NCBI RefSeq assembly: GCF_002865645.1
Contig: NW_020194643.1
Coordinates: forward strand, 620,001-684,000
Length of the DNA stretch: 64,000 nt
DNA from: Hyaloscypha bicolor E
Lineage: Eukaryota > Ascomycota > Leotiomycetes > Helotiales > Hyaloscyphaceae
Direction: 5' to 3'
Positions 36,053 to 47,221 of this stretch are shown in pieces. Within the stretch, counting starts at the first letter, position 1. Every line of letters begins with the position of its first letter. Below the pieces are notes generated by a model, which did no database searches, had not been told where the DNA came from, and saw nothing but the letters and a program-made list of their open reading frames with translations. Position numbers and translations under genes: made by a program.

Positions 36053-36618
36053 ATCAATATCTTCCTGGACGATGGAAAACCCAGGCAATAAGCATAGGCA
36101 ATTCCTCGTGGAAAGGCTGAAAGCTCTTCGCCACTCTCGCCGCAGAGAATTTCTGACTAGCCCGAAGTCTGGATCTGCTCAGATCGAACGCCGACCTTCC
36201 ACCTGATCAAATGTCGGCAAACTCACTTTCCCACCAATTTGCCGAGAGTGATATTTTGTCACGCCAAGCCGCGAGAAGCACCTGCCCATCAGAGACAGGG
36301 TGTGCGGATCACGTGAACGCGACTTGGTATCTGACTTCACGAAAACTGAACATGCTTACCAAAAGCATGAGTCATGGACGCAGCAGTATATATCAGCATA
36401 TAGACATAGAATTTTATGATCAAATGAACGTCTTATTGAATAACATATGGACTGAATAAGCAGGTTAATCATCGCGGAAGGAAATCTATGATTCATCCAC
36501 TCCTGGGCCCCGGCCCCGGCCACAACGAAGTAAAAGGAAGTCTAGCAAAAGAAACAACCGTCTGCCCGATTATCTCCTCCGCTTTATCGACCTTGCGTTC
36601 ATCAGGATAGTAAAGAGA
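36053..36618. other. intergenic stretch between convergent genes
   Basis: Holds the 3' ends of the exonuclease (plus) and ornithine decarboxylase (minus). No gene supported. Confidence 0.5.
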
Positions 36619-38017
36619 TTACATTCCCAGGAGCGCCTTTGCTCCTGGCTCGCTGGCAACGTAGATGACATCGTGAGCATCGGTAAAGCCATTGAATCTG
36701 GTAGCAGAGCACTTGGTGTATGCACCCATGTTTTCGAAGTAGAGCCAATCGCCGACATCGAGGGTATGGCCGAAGCGGATGCTCTCAGCGATGCGGTCAA
36801 TGCCATCGCATGTCGGACCCCAGATGGAGTACTCAATGCCATCAGTAGAATCTTGAGCAGCGCTGGTGTCGAAGTAAGTTCGTTCACCGCTGCGAAGGAC
36901 TTGTGCGATGGGGTTTTGGTGGTCGAACATGATGCTGGAAAAGTTGCCGTAGAGACCATCATTCAAGTAGACCATGTAGCTCTTCTCGCCGTTACCTGAG
37001 TGCTCAATGGTGCGACGAGAGATAATGTGACAAGCCAAAGTGAAAGCGGCGGCAACGTAGTAGCGACCCGGCTCGCCGATGACGCTGACGTGTCCTGGAA
37101 TGTATTTGTCCAGAGCCTCGCTGAGCACACCAGCCATGACTTCGAAGGTCTCGCTGGAGAAGCCGCCACCAACGTCGAGAGTGTGCATAAAGAAGCCGTA
37201 CCGAGCAGCTTGGTCGAAGACCTTGCGAGCGTCCTGAACAGCTTTCAAGAATGCGAGAGGATCAGAAGCGCCAGAGCCAACGTGGAAGCTGACTCCAACG
37301 ACATTGAGATTCAACTCCTTTGCGAGAGCGAGAAGATCCTCGGTAGAATCCATAGCAGCTCCAAATTTGAGACTCAAACGGCACAAGCTTGAGGAGTCGT
37401 CTGTAGAGATTCGCAAGAAAAGCTCAGCTCCGGGGTAAAGCGTCTTTATCTTGTAAAGTTCATCCGTATTGTCGAAGGTCATCTTCTTGACACCCTGGCT
37501 CGCAGCGTAGCGGACATAAGAGTTGGTCTTGCATGGTTGAGCGTAGATAATACGACTCGGGTCAACATCCATCTTCAGAACTTGTTCAATTTCGCCTTTA
37601 GAGGCACAGTCAAACCCTGTTCCAAGCTCTGCCAGAAGACGGATGACTTGGGGGTCAGGGTTGCACTTGACAGCTGCGATGATATTAGCTCACATCCATC
37701 ATTGTGGATGAAGATATCTCACCATAGAAAGGCTTGACTCTTGGCAAATTCAACTTCCATCTCATGTGCTGCCGATAGACCTCGCCGAGATCAGCTACGA
37801 AGAATGTATCTTCGTCTCCTGGCTCGCAGACGTCATGATCGATGCTTTCGACCCTTTCCTTCAGAGCTTCTCCAATCAACCTCTTTGGTGTGTTCACGCC
37901 ATGGTTGTAATGTTCATTAAAGTGTTTAATATAAGAACTCTTCGAATTCTCATAGTACGAATGAATACTTGTAAGACTCGGTGTTGTTTCAATGGTTGCG
38001 ATAGCGGAAGGTGACAT
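36619..38017 (-). CDS. ornithine decarboxylase
   Basis: Exon 1 is 38017-37723 and exon 2 is 37673-36619, giving 449 residues. The 49-nt intron interrupts the codon just before the PLP lysine. The enzyme converts ornithine to putrescine, the first step of polyamine synthesis, in the cytosol. Seen: 'PRVKPFYAVKCNPDP' with the Schiff-base Lys101, 'GFDCASKGEIEQVL', 'FHVGSGASD', the glycine loop 'DVGGGFSS', the phosphate-binding 'GEPGRYYVAAAF', 'YLNDGLYGNFS' and the catalytic 'WGPTCDGIDR' (Cys at about 387). All known active-site residues are present. Fungal ODC is normally controlled by antizyme and polyamines. The first 60 residues carry Ser/Thr- and His-rich sequence. Confidence 0.96.
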
Positions 38018-39753
38018 ATCCCCGAGGAAGGTCGAGGGTATTGTCTTGATACGGTTCTACTAAGAGAAAGATGAATGGGGCGAATTTTTGGAGGGGTGGG
38101 CGCAGCGACTTACTTGTACTCTGAAAGGGTGTTAGGGAGGTCGGTATCGATCAGATCCTACACTTATCTGACGAGGTCGGCTCGACTCTTCCTCTGCGAG
38201 AGGAAGAACCTCTAAACCCGTCCTATGCGGCAGCTGAAAAATCGGGGACCAAGCTGGGGTGTTGAGGGAAAAGTCGAAGAGAAATCGCTCAAGATCTTTA
38301 GTAGACTGCAGCCAAAGGAGGTGGTAGGGTGTTGATGATGTGTCGGTTGGGTCGTAGGGAGAAATCGTGGTCAGAGGGGAGTGCTTTGGCCGCGAAAGCC
38401 GTAGTGTGAAAAGTTGCCTTTGCTTGACCAAAGGCAGTCAGGAGGGTTTTGGGTGTTGTATCAAAGTGATCTGCGGTGAAGAACTGTCAGAAATGGTTTT
38501 GCAAATACCTCGCTGACAGTTTTTGACGAGCTGTGGAGGTTGAGGGCCTTGGACCGAAATGCTCGAGTCCATCACCGCTTCTTCATCGAAGGAAAAGTAC
38601 ACTTACCAGTTCTGGTGAGGGAATAACGTCTATCTTGCTAGACGTTCCAAATGCCTTGAGGACTTCGAGTCAAAAATGGGGGATGCAAGTGCCGGGACTA
38701 GAGGTGTTCTTCGACTTGGTCGAAGGAGATGTGTCGTTGTTCACGAAGAGAGGGGAATCGAAAACTCTGGGTGGTAGTCCCCGCCAAACCCGCACTAGCG
38801 AATTTAACCGATGATCCTTGTCCTAAAAAAATCACGCAGCCGACCAGTTCATGGGCATATGATGAGCTATTTTCGACTACTACACAGTCTCATTTTATCA
38901 AAATGTGGAGAAGAGACCCAGGCATTCTCCAGTCATTGATGGGCTCCTGGGAATAGCTCAAAATTCCGCAGGTAGCTGTTGTTCCTGCGTTTTGGGGATT
39001 TGAGAGAGCCGATGACGCACCACCCCTTCTTTTCAGGGGCTGCGGCGGAGGCGAAGCGAGACGAAAACAGAGCAACCTACCTGGAAACAATTGACTGTCA
39101 CGAGATCAATTACATGATTAGACTGCTTCATCAAACATGACAAGCGAGGGCCCTGGAGTTAGGACTCCTAGCTATTTAATACTGATTCACAAAAACTCGA
39201 TAGTCGGCCAAACGCTAGGAGCAAAATGAAAGGGGCAGTGAAGCACACCACATGGACTGTCAGAAAGTCCACTTTGAAGCCATAGTTATCTAGTGGAGCT
39301 ACAGCTCCTCGCTCAAGTGTTTGTATCAACCTCCTGTTCGACCAGCAATAACTAGTCTTCGTATTGCTGGGGATTGTGTCCCCCACATCTTGAAATGATG
39401 CTCAATCTGCCACAGTCCTCTGTGTTAGCCAGGAGTATGTCCTCACATCTTTAGTCCGCCATCCCACAGCTCAGGGACAACAGGTCTGAAATAAGACGGA
39501 GATCGCTTCCTCGAACCCCCCAACTCTCGTCAGGTTTCCTCGGTCGCTATTTCGTTCTTGCGCTAGCCCGGAGGCATGACTTGTGATCTTACAGCCACTG
39601 AGATGACTGCAGACGTATTATCTGTTCGTAGCGCGTGCTGATTGTTCTGTAAAACTGACGGACATAGCCCGATTATGTCTTCTTGAGAAATGTGAACGCC
39701 ACCAGTGCATGAGTGGAATACAGTATCATACAAAGTCATACATACAATCGACA
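38018..39753. other. gene-free stretch upstream of ornithine decarboxylase
   Basis: About 1.7 kb. No frame with recognisable motif on either strand. It holds the ODC promoter and, at its right end, the 3' end of the Cym1 gene. Confidence 0.45.
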
Positions 39754-42700
39754 TTACGACCCTAAAGCCGCCTCCTTTACATCCTCCTCATCGGTAATCT
39801 CCGGCTCCTGCGCTGAGATTCCCATGTCCTTGGTCTCCCAAGTACCGTCAACCCACAGCTTCTTCTCGCCCAAAAATACCATTCGTCCCTCTCCCTTTTT
39901 AAGAGGATCAACAACATACTTCTGTGCCGCCTCCTTAACCTGCTCCTTGGTGACATCCAGTAATCTCTCTCTCCTCTCCTGCATCATATCATCACTGACC
40001 CCACTCAAAAACCTGTTCATGCCCTCATCGCTAACACTTTGTGGCGCATCCACACTCTGGAAAACACTGAGTTTCGCCTCTTCGAGATCGCGATCCGTCC
40101 ATTGCTTTCCAACAGCCCATTGTCCTGCATCACGTATAATCTCTATGGTGTTCTGTGGGTTCGGGTCTCGGTAGGAGTAGAAGCCAAATACACCATTGAG
40201 ACCACTAGAGTAAGCGCCTCCACCGTACGCGCCACCTTTCTCACGGATCTCGTGGTGTAGATATTTGTGTGTCAGGAGTTGGGCGAGGATTTGCAATGGA
40301 GCACCGGAAGTTGAGGTATAGGATACTGTTGGGACGGCTAGCGCACCATAGTAAACTTGATAAGGGAGGGGGAAGAAAGTCTTGGTATTCCTGCTGAAAT
40401 CCGGGGATGGAATCTTTAGTGGCGATTGTTTTGATTTGGGAAGGGCGGAGAGGAACTTTTGGAGTGCAGCTTCGTTGGTGGACACGCTTTCGGTGCCGCA
40501 AGTGATTGCAGTGCGGAAACTGCTAGGTCCTGAGAGTGCCAAATTTTGAATGGCTTTCAATTTCTCGATGACATCTGCAAGTCCTTCGGCTTCGGGTCGA
40601 GAAGCTAGTGATGAGACAAGCTTCACTTGTGACAAACCGCTAACTTGCTCCTTTATTCGAAAATAGTTTGTCAGTCCTGCTTCCGCATAACCTCTGGCAT
40701 ACACATGCCCTGAGGATGCAATATGGCCCACTGCTCCGTCTGCTGACCCTTGTAAAAGTTGCCTGATTCGTGATTGAGCCTCAGCGCTCTCGAAATCAGT
40801 TTCGAGCACGAGCTTTTGTAATAGTTGAAACATGTCGGCTACATTGCGATCCAACACAGTTCCTGCAAAACTCATACCTTCGGACGATAATCTGAAGTTT
40901 AGAGGAGAAGATGAAGCAAAATATGAAGCAGATATCCCACCTGTCTTCAGCTTTATCAGATCCTCGAGCTGCTCCATTGTCATATCTTTGGTCCCTAAGC
41001 GCATGATGGAGTCGGTAAAGAGCGGGATCAGTGCTCTGAGTTCCTCAGGCAAATTTTCAAATAAATTGACGGCTCTGAAATATGTAAGACCATTCGTTGG
41101 CGCTTCCCGCCATTGTACGTTGACATTATCGACTTTGGAATCCCTCACATCGATTACTTCCTGTTGTCGGGGGATGTCTCTGACGTGTACTGTTGGAAGG
41201 CAGCTGAGATCCTGGGTACTTGACTTCGACTGTTCTTCCAGGAGTTGCAATTCCTGCTTTCCCAACTGGGCACGCGCTTCTGCTTCACTTCCAGCCGCTT
41301 CTGTGACTTCGAAGATCTTCTTTGCAAGACGAGCTGCCTCTTCCTTGGACACCTCCTTTTCGTAATCAGCATCTGGAATCATCGTAACCGTAAGTGTTCT
41401 GTCGTTCAGCAAGTATTTCTCCATCAAACCTTCCAGATAGCCTCCTTTCGCCATTTCAGTCTGGAATGCTGAAATTGTATCATTCCAAGCCAATGAGTCA
41501 AACGGATCAACCCCCTGAAACCAAGCAGGCTTGATACGTTGCAAAATACCCAGGCCGAATTTTGCAGTTTTGTGTTTCAACGAAATTTCCAATTGATGGA
41601 GATGTCCGTCCACTTTCGAATTGTCAAATCCGTTACGGTGCACTTCTTCGAACGTTCTGTGAAGAGCTAACTTGACCTTGTAAAGATCCGCCTCTTTGAC
41701 GCCAGTAACACCCACTGAGAATATTCCAACTCTCCCAGTGTTGTCGAAGCCTGTGTTCGGAGTCCAATCTGTTCCCAGGCCAGCCTCGATCAAATTGCGA
41801 TATAATGGTGAGCCGTATCCATCCATTAGGAGACTAGATATGATTCCTAGAGAGAAAGTTTCGAGATTATTGGTAGTATCCCCCATCAGCCAACTCGTGG
41901 ATGTCTTCCACTGCATGTCTCTGTCCACCAATAGATCGATCGGCCCATGAACCTGAACGGCCTCGGGCCCATCGTTATCGATCTCGATAGGTCTCCGGAC
42001 TTCCAAATCTCCTTGAATACGCTCAAAAGAGCTTAGCTGAGTATCGACTTCTTGCAGATGACCCGCCAGGGGCATATCTCCGTATGTGAAAAGTTTGGCA
42101 TTGCTCGGATGGTAGTGCTCTGCGTGAAACTTCTTCAATTGTTCGTAGGTCAGATCCGTCATCATTTGTGGATCGCCTCCAGAATTGTTGATAGCCGGAA
42201 ATATTTCTTCCAGGAATTTCATATAATATAGATAACCAGCATCCGACATTTGTCCTTTCATCTCATTGTAGACCACGCCTTTAAACACCAACTTGCTGTC
42301 CTCTGCCTTCGCATCACCAGCTTGAGCAGCCCTGGCATTCTCCGGACCTACCCGCCATCCTTCCTGGGCAAAGTCATTCTGCTTTAACAGTGGATGTAAG
42401 GTAGCGTCGAGGTATACGGACATCAAATTCTTGAAGTCTTGTTCGTTTGTGGTGGCGAATGGATAAAAGGTATGATCGGAAGCAGTGAAGGCATTCATAA
42501 AGTTCGAGAGCGTTCGGGGAAGCATCTTGAAGAATGGATCACGTATGGGATATCTGCAAGCACTCAGCACAGCTCATTTGAAGGCCAGGATGCTAGCTAC
42601 TTTTCACTGCCACAAAGTGTCGTATGCTCCAGGATATGCGGCACCCCCGTATGGTCCGGTGGGTTTGTCTTGAAGCCGATAGAGAAGACATTGTTCTTGT

Positions 42701-42890
42701 CTTCGCGGGCAACATGCAGATAGTCGGCGCCCGTCTTGTCGTGCTGCAGGTGCAGAGCTGTCAACTCGAGTTCTGGGACATGCTTCGAACGGAGGAGAGT
42801 GAAGCCGTGGATCTTCTCTCCGGGCTTCGGGTATTGGGCAAGCTCTGTCACGGCTTTCCGGACGACTCCCTTGGATGCGTTGCGCAGCAT
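39754..42890 (-). CDS. mitochondrial presequence protease (Cym1/PreP, M16C family)
   Basis: Exon 1 is 42890-42601 and exon 2 is 42553-39754, giving 1029 residues. The 47-nt intron follows '[11 protein letters not shown]'. The enzyme degrades cleaved presequences and other short peptides in the matrix. The inverted zinc motif HILEH lies at residues 85-89, with the distal Glu in 'GVVYNEMKG'. Other family stretches are '[21 protein letters not shown]' (split as [12 protein letters not shown] and HVAREDKNN), '[20 protein letters not shown]', '[17 protein letters not shown]' and '[12 protein letters not shown]'. The start [14 protein letters not shown] is basic and lacks acids, fitting a short import signal. 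An in-frame ATG at 42968 would add 26 residues containing Asp and is less likely. Confidence 0.94.
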
Positions 42891-43027
42891 CGTGTAGTCG
42901 TGACATTTGGAGTTGCTGAGTGAGAGAACTGAATAAAAACACGAAAAGTTCAAGTCCGATGTTGACATCTCGCTAAAGCCACACAGTCATATGCAAAAAC
43001 ACCCTGTTTCAGCGCATTTTTGGCAAA
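42891..43027. promoter_or_regulatory. upstream region of the Cym1 gene
   Basis: Short remaining upstream region between the Cym1 start codon and the solo LTR. It ends with GCAAA, the left copy of the LTR target-site duplication (43023-43027). Confidence 0.45.
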
Positions 43028-43231
43028 TGTGACGGCTGGCATAACGGCACGATCTGCCGGGAATAGGAATTCGGAAACAGGTCTAAAACGGAACTAAGCC
43101 GGAAGGCATGGGCAAAGTAATACTAAAGGTCGAGGCATTCCTCCCTTCTTTGCTCTCCAGCTTAGTATTTTCAATACATGAGATTCATTGAACTTTGAGC
43201 CTTCGACCATTACATTGATCCCGACGTCACA
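43028..43231 (+). repeat. solo LTR with 5-bp target-site duplication
   Basis: A 204-bp segment starting TGTGACGGCTGGCATAAC and ending ATCCCGACGTCACA, so it has TG...CA ends and a TGTGACG/CGTCACA terminal inverted repeat. It is flanked on both sides by GCAAA (43023-43027 and 43232-43236), the duplication expected from LTR retrotransposon integration. No internal retroelement sequence adjoins it, so it is a solo LTR left by recombination. A clear relative starts at 55801. The shared 3' part (CTTAGTATTTTCAATACATG and following) also recurs at about 54530 and 57105. Confidence 0.88.
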
Positions 43232-43399
43232 GCAAAACCATACTTTTTAAAAACTGCAAATTGACTTTTACTAAAACCACAAATTTCTTAATAAAAAGTA
43301 AATATTTAGAAAGGCCTTCTTTTAAGTATCTTAGATATTTATCAGACTAAGAGTTTAAAAGGGTGCATTCTAACAATTTTAGGGTTAAAAGTAAAGGAG

Positions 43400-43688
43400 T
43401 TTTGGTATTCCTCGTTCTCGCCTAAATTCCGTCTGTGCGAGGCCTGCCAGACTCGAGCCAGAGTAAATTTTGAGCCAAAAAGGGCCAAAAATCCACTTAG
43501 AAAAGTAGCTTAAAAGAAGAGCTTAAGAGCTCTTTTACAATTAAAAAAATATTCTGATAAAGGACGATTAATTTTAATAAAATACTTGAAGAGACAAAAT
43601 TATACGGGAAGATCATAAAATTAAAGGTATAAATATATGATTTTCGAGCCTTGTCTAGACAAAATATACGTGAACGAGGATACCAAAA
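43400..43688. mobile_element. MITE-like element with terminal inverted repeats
   Basis: A 289-bp AT-rich segment. Its left end TTTTGGTATTCCTCGTTCTCG is repeated inverted at its right end, CGTGAACGAGGATACCAAAA (about 19 of 21 positions agree). It holds no coding frame. This is the structure of a non-autonomous DNA transposon, perhaps of the Tc1/mariner type, although a TA duplication is not clearly visible. It lies beside the solo LTR in the Cym1-taxilin intergenic region. Confidence 0.55.
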
Positions 43689-44349
43689 TTCTTTTCCCTC
43701 AAGTCTTATACAATTAATTAAGAACCTACCTATAACCTTATAAAATATATATATATATATATTTAGACTCCCTAAAGTAATGCGAATCTTTCTACGTACT
43801 TTTTATTAATAGAAATCTTAAAATAGTAAAAATTTATTAGTTAGGAAAAACGCTCGCGAGAAAACGTATGGTTTAGGTGAAATTGCCCGAAAACAGGGAG
43901 TTTTTGCATATGGCTTGAAAATTGCTGCTTTTATCGGCCTGCATAAATCATTGAACGTTTGGCACACCAATAATGAGCCAGCATGGATCTGGAGTGATGG
44001 CCTTGACCTTACCTGTGGTATATCGAAGGAAACGCAAAGTATAGTCAGCAAATCTTGTCTTTATATTTCTTTTTGAGTGAGTTTTTGCTGCGCTGTTCCC
44101 TGCCACAATTTGGGACCAAGCTGAGGCCACGGAAACTGCGATTTGCCGCTAACGCAATCCAAATTAAGCTGTTCTGCACAACTCTCCTCACGACACCAGA
44201 CGTCCGATAGGAGAACGAGTCGATGGGAACACAAAGCTGCCAGAACACAAGTCCACCTCTGCCTCGAACCCGAACCTGCACATCGTGGAATAGGAGCTTC
44301 GCTCGTGCTCGTAGCTAGCTCTTTACCCCCAAAATCATCCGGGACCACC
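43689..44349. other. AT-rich intergenic stretch upstream of taxilin
   Basis: Includes an (AT)n run at about 43745-43760 and then normal-composition sequence that must hold the taxilin promoter. No gene seen. Confidence 0.45.
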
Positions 44350-46291
44350 ATGTCGACCGCCGTGAATTCCACTCATACATCTGTGCCTGCGAGTTCGAGG
44401 ACGCTCTCATCTTCTGCGAACCATTCTCACACCGACTCTGGCTATACAAATGGACACCATCACCACCATCACGATGTTGGTGCGGCGTCGGGATCGAATG
44501 TTGCGAAGAAGGGGAAGGGGAAGAAAACCACGGACCCGAATGAAGCCTCGAACTTGATCGCTGCGAAGATTTCGCAGTTGGAGCTGGATGCGGCTGGGGA
44601 ACAGGAGCAAGAGGCTGAAATTGGTTGGTTAAACCCGTTTTGATCCCCTCCATATGCGCCATTGTTGAGAGCGGTTGCCACACCGGAGGCAAGGATATAC
44701 TTCGCAAAGTTGTGATTCATGAACTACGCTGTTGTGTGGTACACCAGAGCTACAGTACCGATACTCGTTATCAACAGTATTGCTCCGGTGTTATTGTGCT
44801 AGCTCCAACTCTCTCCCCATCAACGATCACGGATGGAGAGCTTGTTGGATTGCTTTGCGATCTGGATGGACCTTTACTAATAGTCGATCATATAAAGAAC
44901 GCGAAGTCAGGAAAGCCAACCGCGAACTAAACAATTCTATATCGAATCTGGACGATAGGCAAAAGATTGAAGTGCTCCAAAGACGAGCCACAGAGCACCT
45001 GGCGAATATGAAGCGTTTGGAACGAGAGAACCAGAAGCACAAGAAACGGGGCGATCTGTTGCAAAAGGAAAAGGACCATGCCAGGACAGATTTGAGCAAG
45101 ACGACTACCTTGAAGGAGAAGCTGGAGAAGCTCTGCCGAGAGCTTCAACGGGAGAACAATAGGTTAAAGGTTTGAGGCTTTTGTCCGGAAAAGGTGCTGT
45201 GGTTCTGGAAGTTCTGACTCTGGAATAGGCTGAGAATAAGACATTGGGAGATGCGGAGAAAGACAACCATGCAGCATGGGACGAAAAATTCAAGCAAGTT
45301 TTATGGCAGTTACAAGACTACCAGGAAGCCAAGGACCATCCTCAAGCGCAAGTTGTCAATATCGAAGTCGACGATCTGTTAGCCACCTCTTCTCGGTACA
45401 ACCCTTGGTGCTAATTTCCTCCCAGATTCAAACAACGGTTCAAATCCCTGATTGATCAATACGAACTGCGCGAGCTGCATTTTCACTCCCTTCTACGGTC
45501 GAAAGAGCTGGAAGTACAGTATAATATGGCAAGGTTTGACCGAGAGAAGAAAACAGCTGAGGCAGAGGTTACACGATCCCGAGCTTTGAATGCGCAGGTT
45601 CTAACGTTTTCAAAGACGGAAACAGAACTGCGCAATCAGCTCAACATTTACGTTGAAAAGTTCAAGCAGGTATGTATCAAGTTTCTATTCTGTACAGGGG
45701 CATCAATACTCTACTATTCCCTTATGGATAATATATTGTCGAGCTAACACGCCCCAGGTGGAGGACACGCTCAATAACAGTAATGACTTATTCTTAACCT
45801 TCCGGAAAGAAATGGAAGAGATGTCCAAGAAGACGAAGCGACTTGAGAAGGAGAATATGAGCCTGACTAGGAAACATGATTTGACGAATCAAAACATCTT
45901 GAAGATGGCCGAGGAAAGGACGAAGACCAATCTAGAAATGGATTCGTTGAGGAAGAAGAACGAAAAGCTGACTAGTATCATCAACCAGATGCAGAAGCAA
46001 GGGAGAGGAGTCGCTGGTGGCATGGCTACTATGGCCGAAGGCAGTACAGAGGGAGAATACGTCGAGGGCGATATGGATGGTACGGAAAGCGATTACGAAT
46101 ATGAAGACGAGGAAGGAGAGGACGGTGATGGAGAGCAGGAAGAAGGCGATGAGGTTAGTGAGGGGGATTACAACGAAGATACGGAGGAGGAGTTGCATCC
46201 CGAAGGCCCAAAGCCATTTGGACCGGTGCCTCCGCCGACGCTTGCGGTTGCGAATGGGGTGACGACTCCAGCAAATGGGGTCAAGCATTGA
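44350..46291 (+). CDS. taxilin-family coiled-coil protein, five exons
   Basis: Exons 44350-44623, 44898-45169, 45229-45377, 45426-45669 and 45758-46291 join in frame to 490 residues. Introns are 274, 59, 48 and 88 nt. Intron 1 starts GTTGGT and has a perfect TACTAAT branch site. The N-tail is Ser/Thr-rich with a natural run of six His (about residues 37-42) and a Lys-rich patch. Residues ~90-380 are a continuous coiled coil with taxilin signatures 'LEKLCRELQRENNRLK', 'RFKSLIDQYELRELHFHSLL' and 'ELEVQYNMARFDREKK', then 'KEMEEMSKKTKRLEKEN'. The C-tail is highly acidic. Animal taxilins bind syntaxins in membrane traffic; the fungal role is little studied. Confidence 0.9.
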
Positions 46292-47221
46292 TTGATTGAT
46301 CGAGCAATGAAATGAGCATTCACATTGGCTTGTATTGCATATGCGTCTGCTATTGGGGCTATATTTTGGCTCCTGGTATGTAGTATTTGCTCGGCAACGT
46401 CAATACCACCCTCTCACAACCTACAATATCAGCAATCCCAAATGAGCTTCTCGCATATTACGGAGAATCCGAGCGTGGATGCTAGCTTTCGAATGTACCA
46501 CAAGTCGCGGCACAATGCATACAAGCACACGAATTGGCTCTGGATTAATTCACTCTTCACAGAGAAGTTTGGTCTGATCATTCTTGGGCTTTTTACATTC
46601 ACGTACGTCTCTCAAAGGAAGGCCCTGGTGTGGAGTACCTCAAGCAGCCTTAAAGAGGCCTGCTGAACTAGGTGGACACTTTCCCTCGTTTAACGTCCCA
46701 CCACGTTATGGACAAACTCACACGTCGCTAGATAACAGAATCAATCTACTAATTCTGATGAAATTACTGGTCTATCCGCTGTCAATGAAAGCAGTGCTTC
46801 TTAGGAAGCTCTTCGCCCAATCGACGGCGTCCTTACAACATGGAGCCTCCAAGCTTACACAACAACTCAATTTCCGCCAATACTTTACGAACGATGTTTC
46901 AGGTATTGTGAACTCGGTATATTGCAGGTTCAAATAGTCAAAGATAGTTCAGCCGTGCCATAAGACTGAGAATAATGGATCGTGGTTCTCATCACGTGCA
47001 GATAATCAAGCTCTCGCCGCAAGCGTCGGAGACGATGCTCGGAGACAATGCTCAAAACTTTACCTTCAGCCACACCATCATGTCTAATTGCCCGCACAAT
47101 GCTCTGTTCCTAACACATCGCCGAGCAACTTGATGCAGTAAAACATATTGCGTGAGGCGCATGCATCACCTCACCGGCTGAAGGCTGTCAATGACCTCGA
47201 CCCAACCCAACAACCCTCACC
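46292..47221. other. intergenic stretch
   Basis: About 930 bp. A plus-strand frame at 46325-46666 has a hydrophobic start but no family match, and its codon use looks non-coding. The last part carries the promoter of the gene at 47222. Confidence 0.4.

Noticed and set aside
40832..41365. 177-codon plus-strand frame
   Set aside because: It is antisense shadow of the Cym1 coding exon.
46325..46666. Possible small membrane protein after taxilin
   Set aside because: Only the first 20 residues are hydrophobic; the rest lacks coding character.
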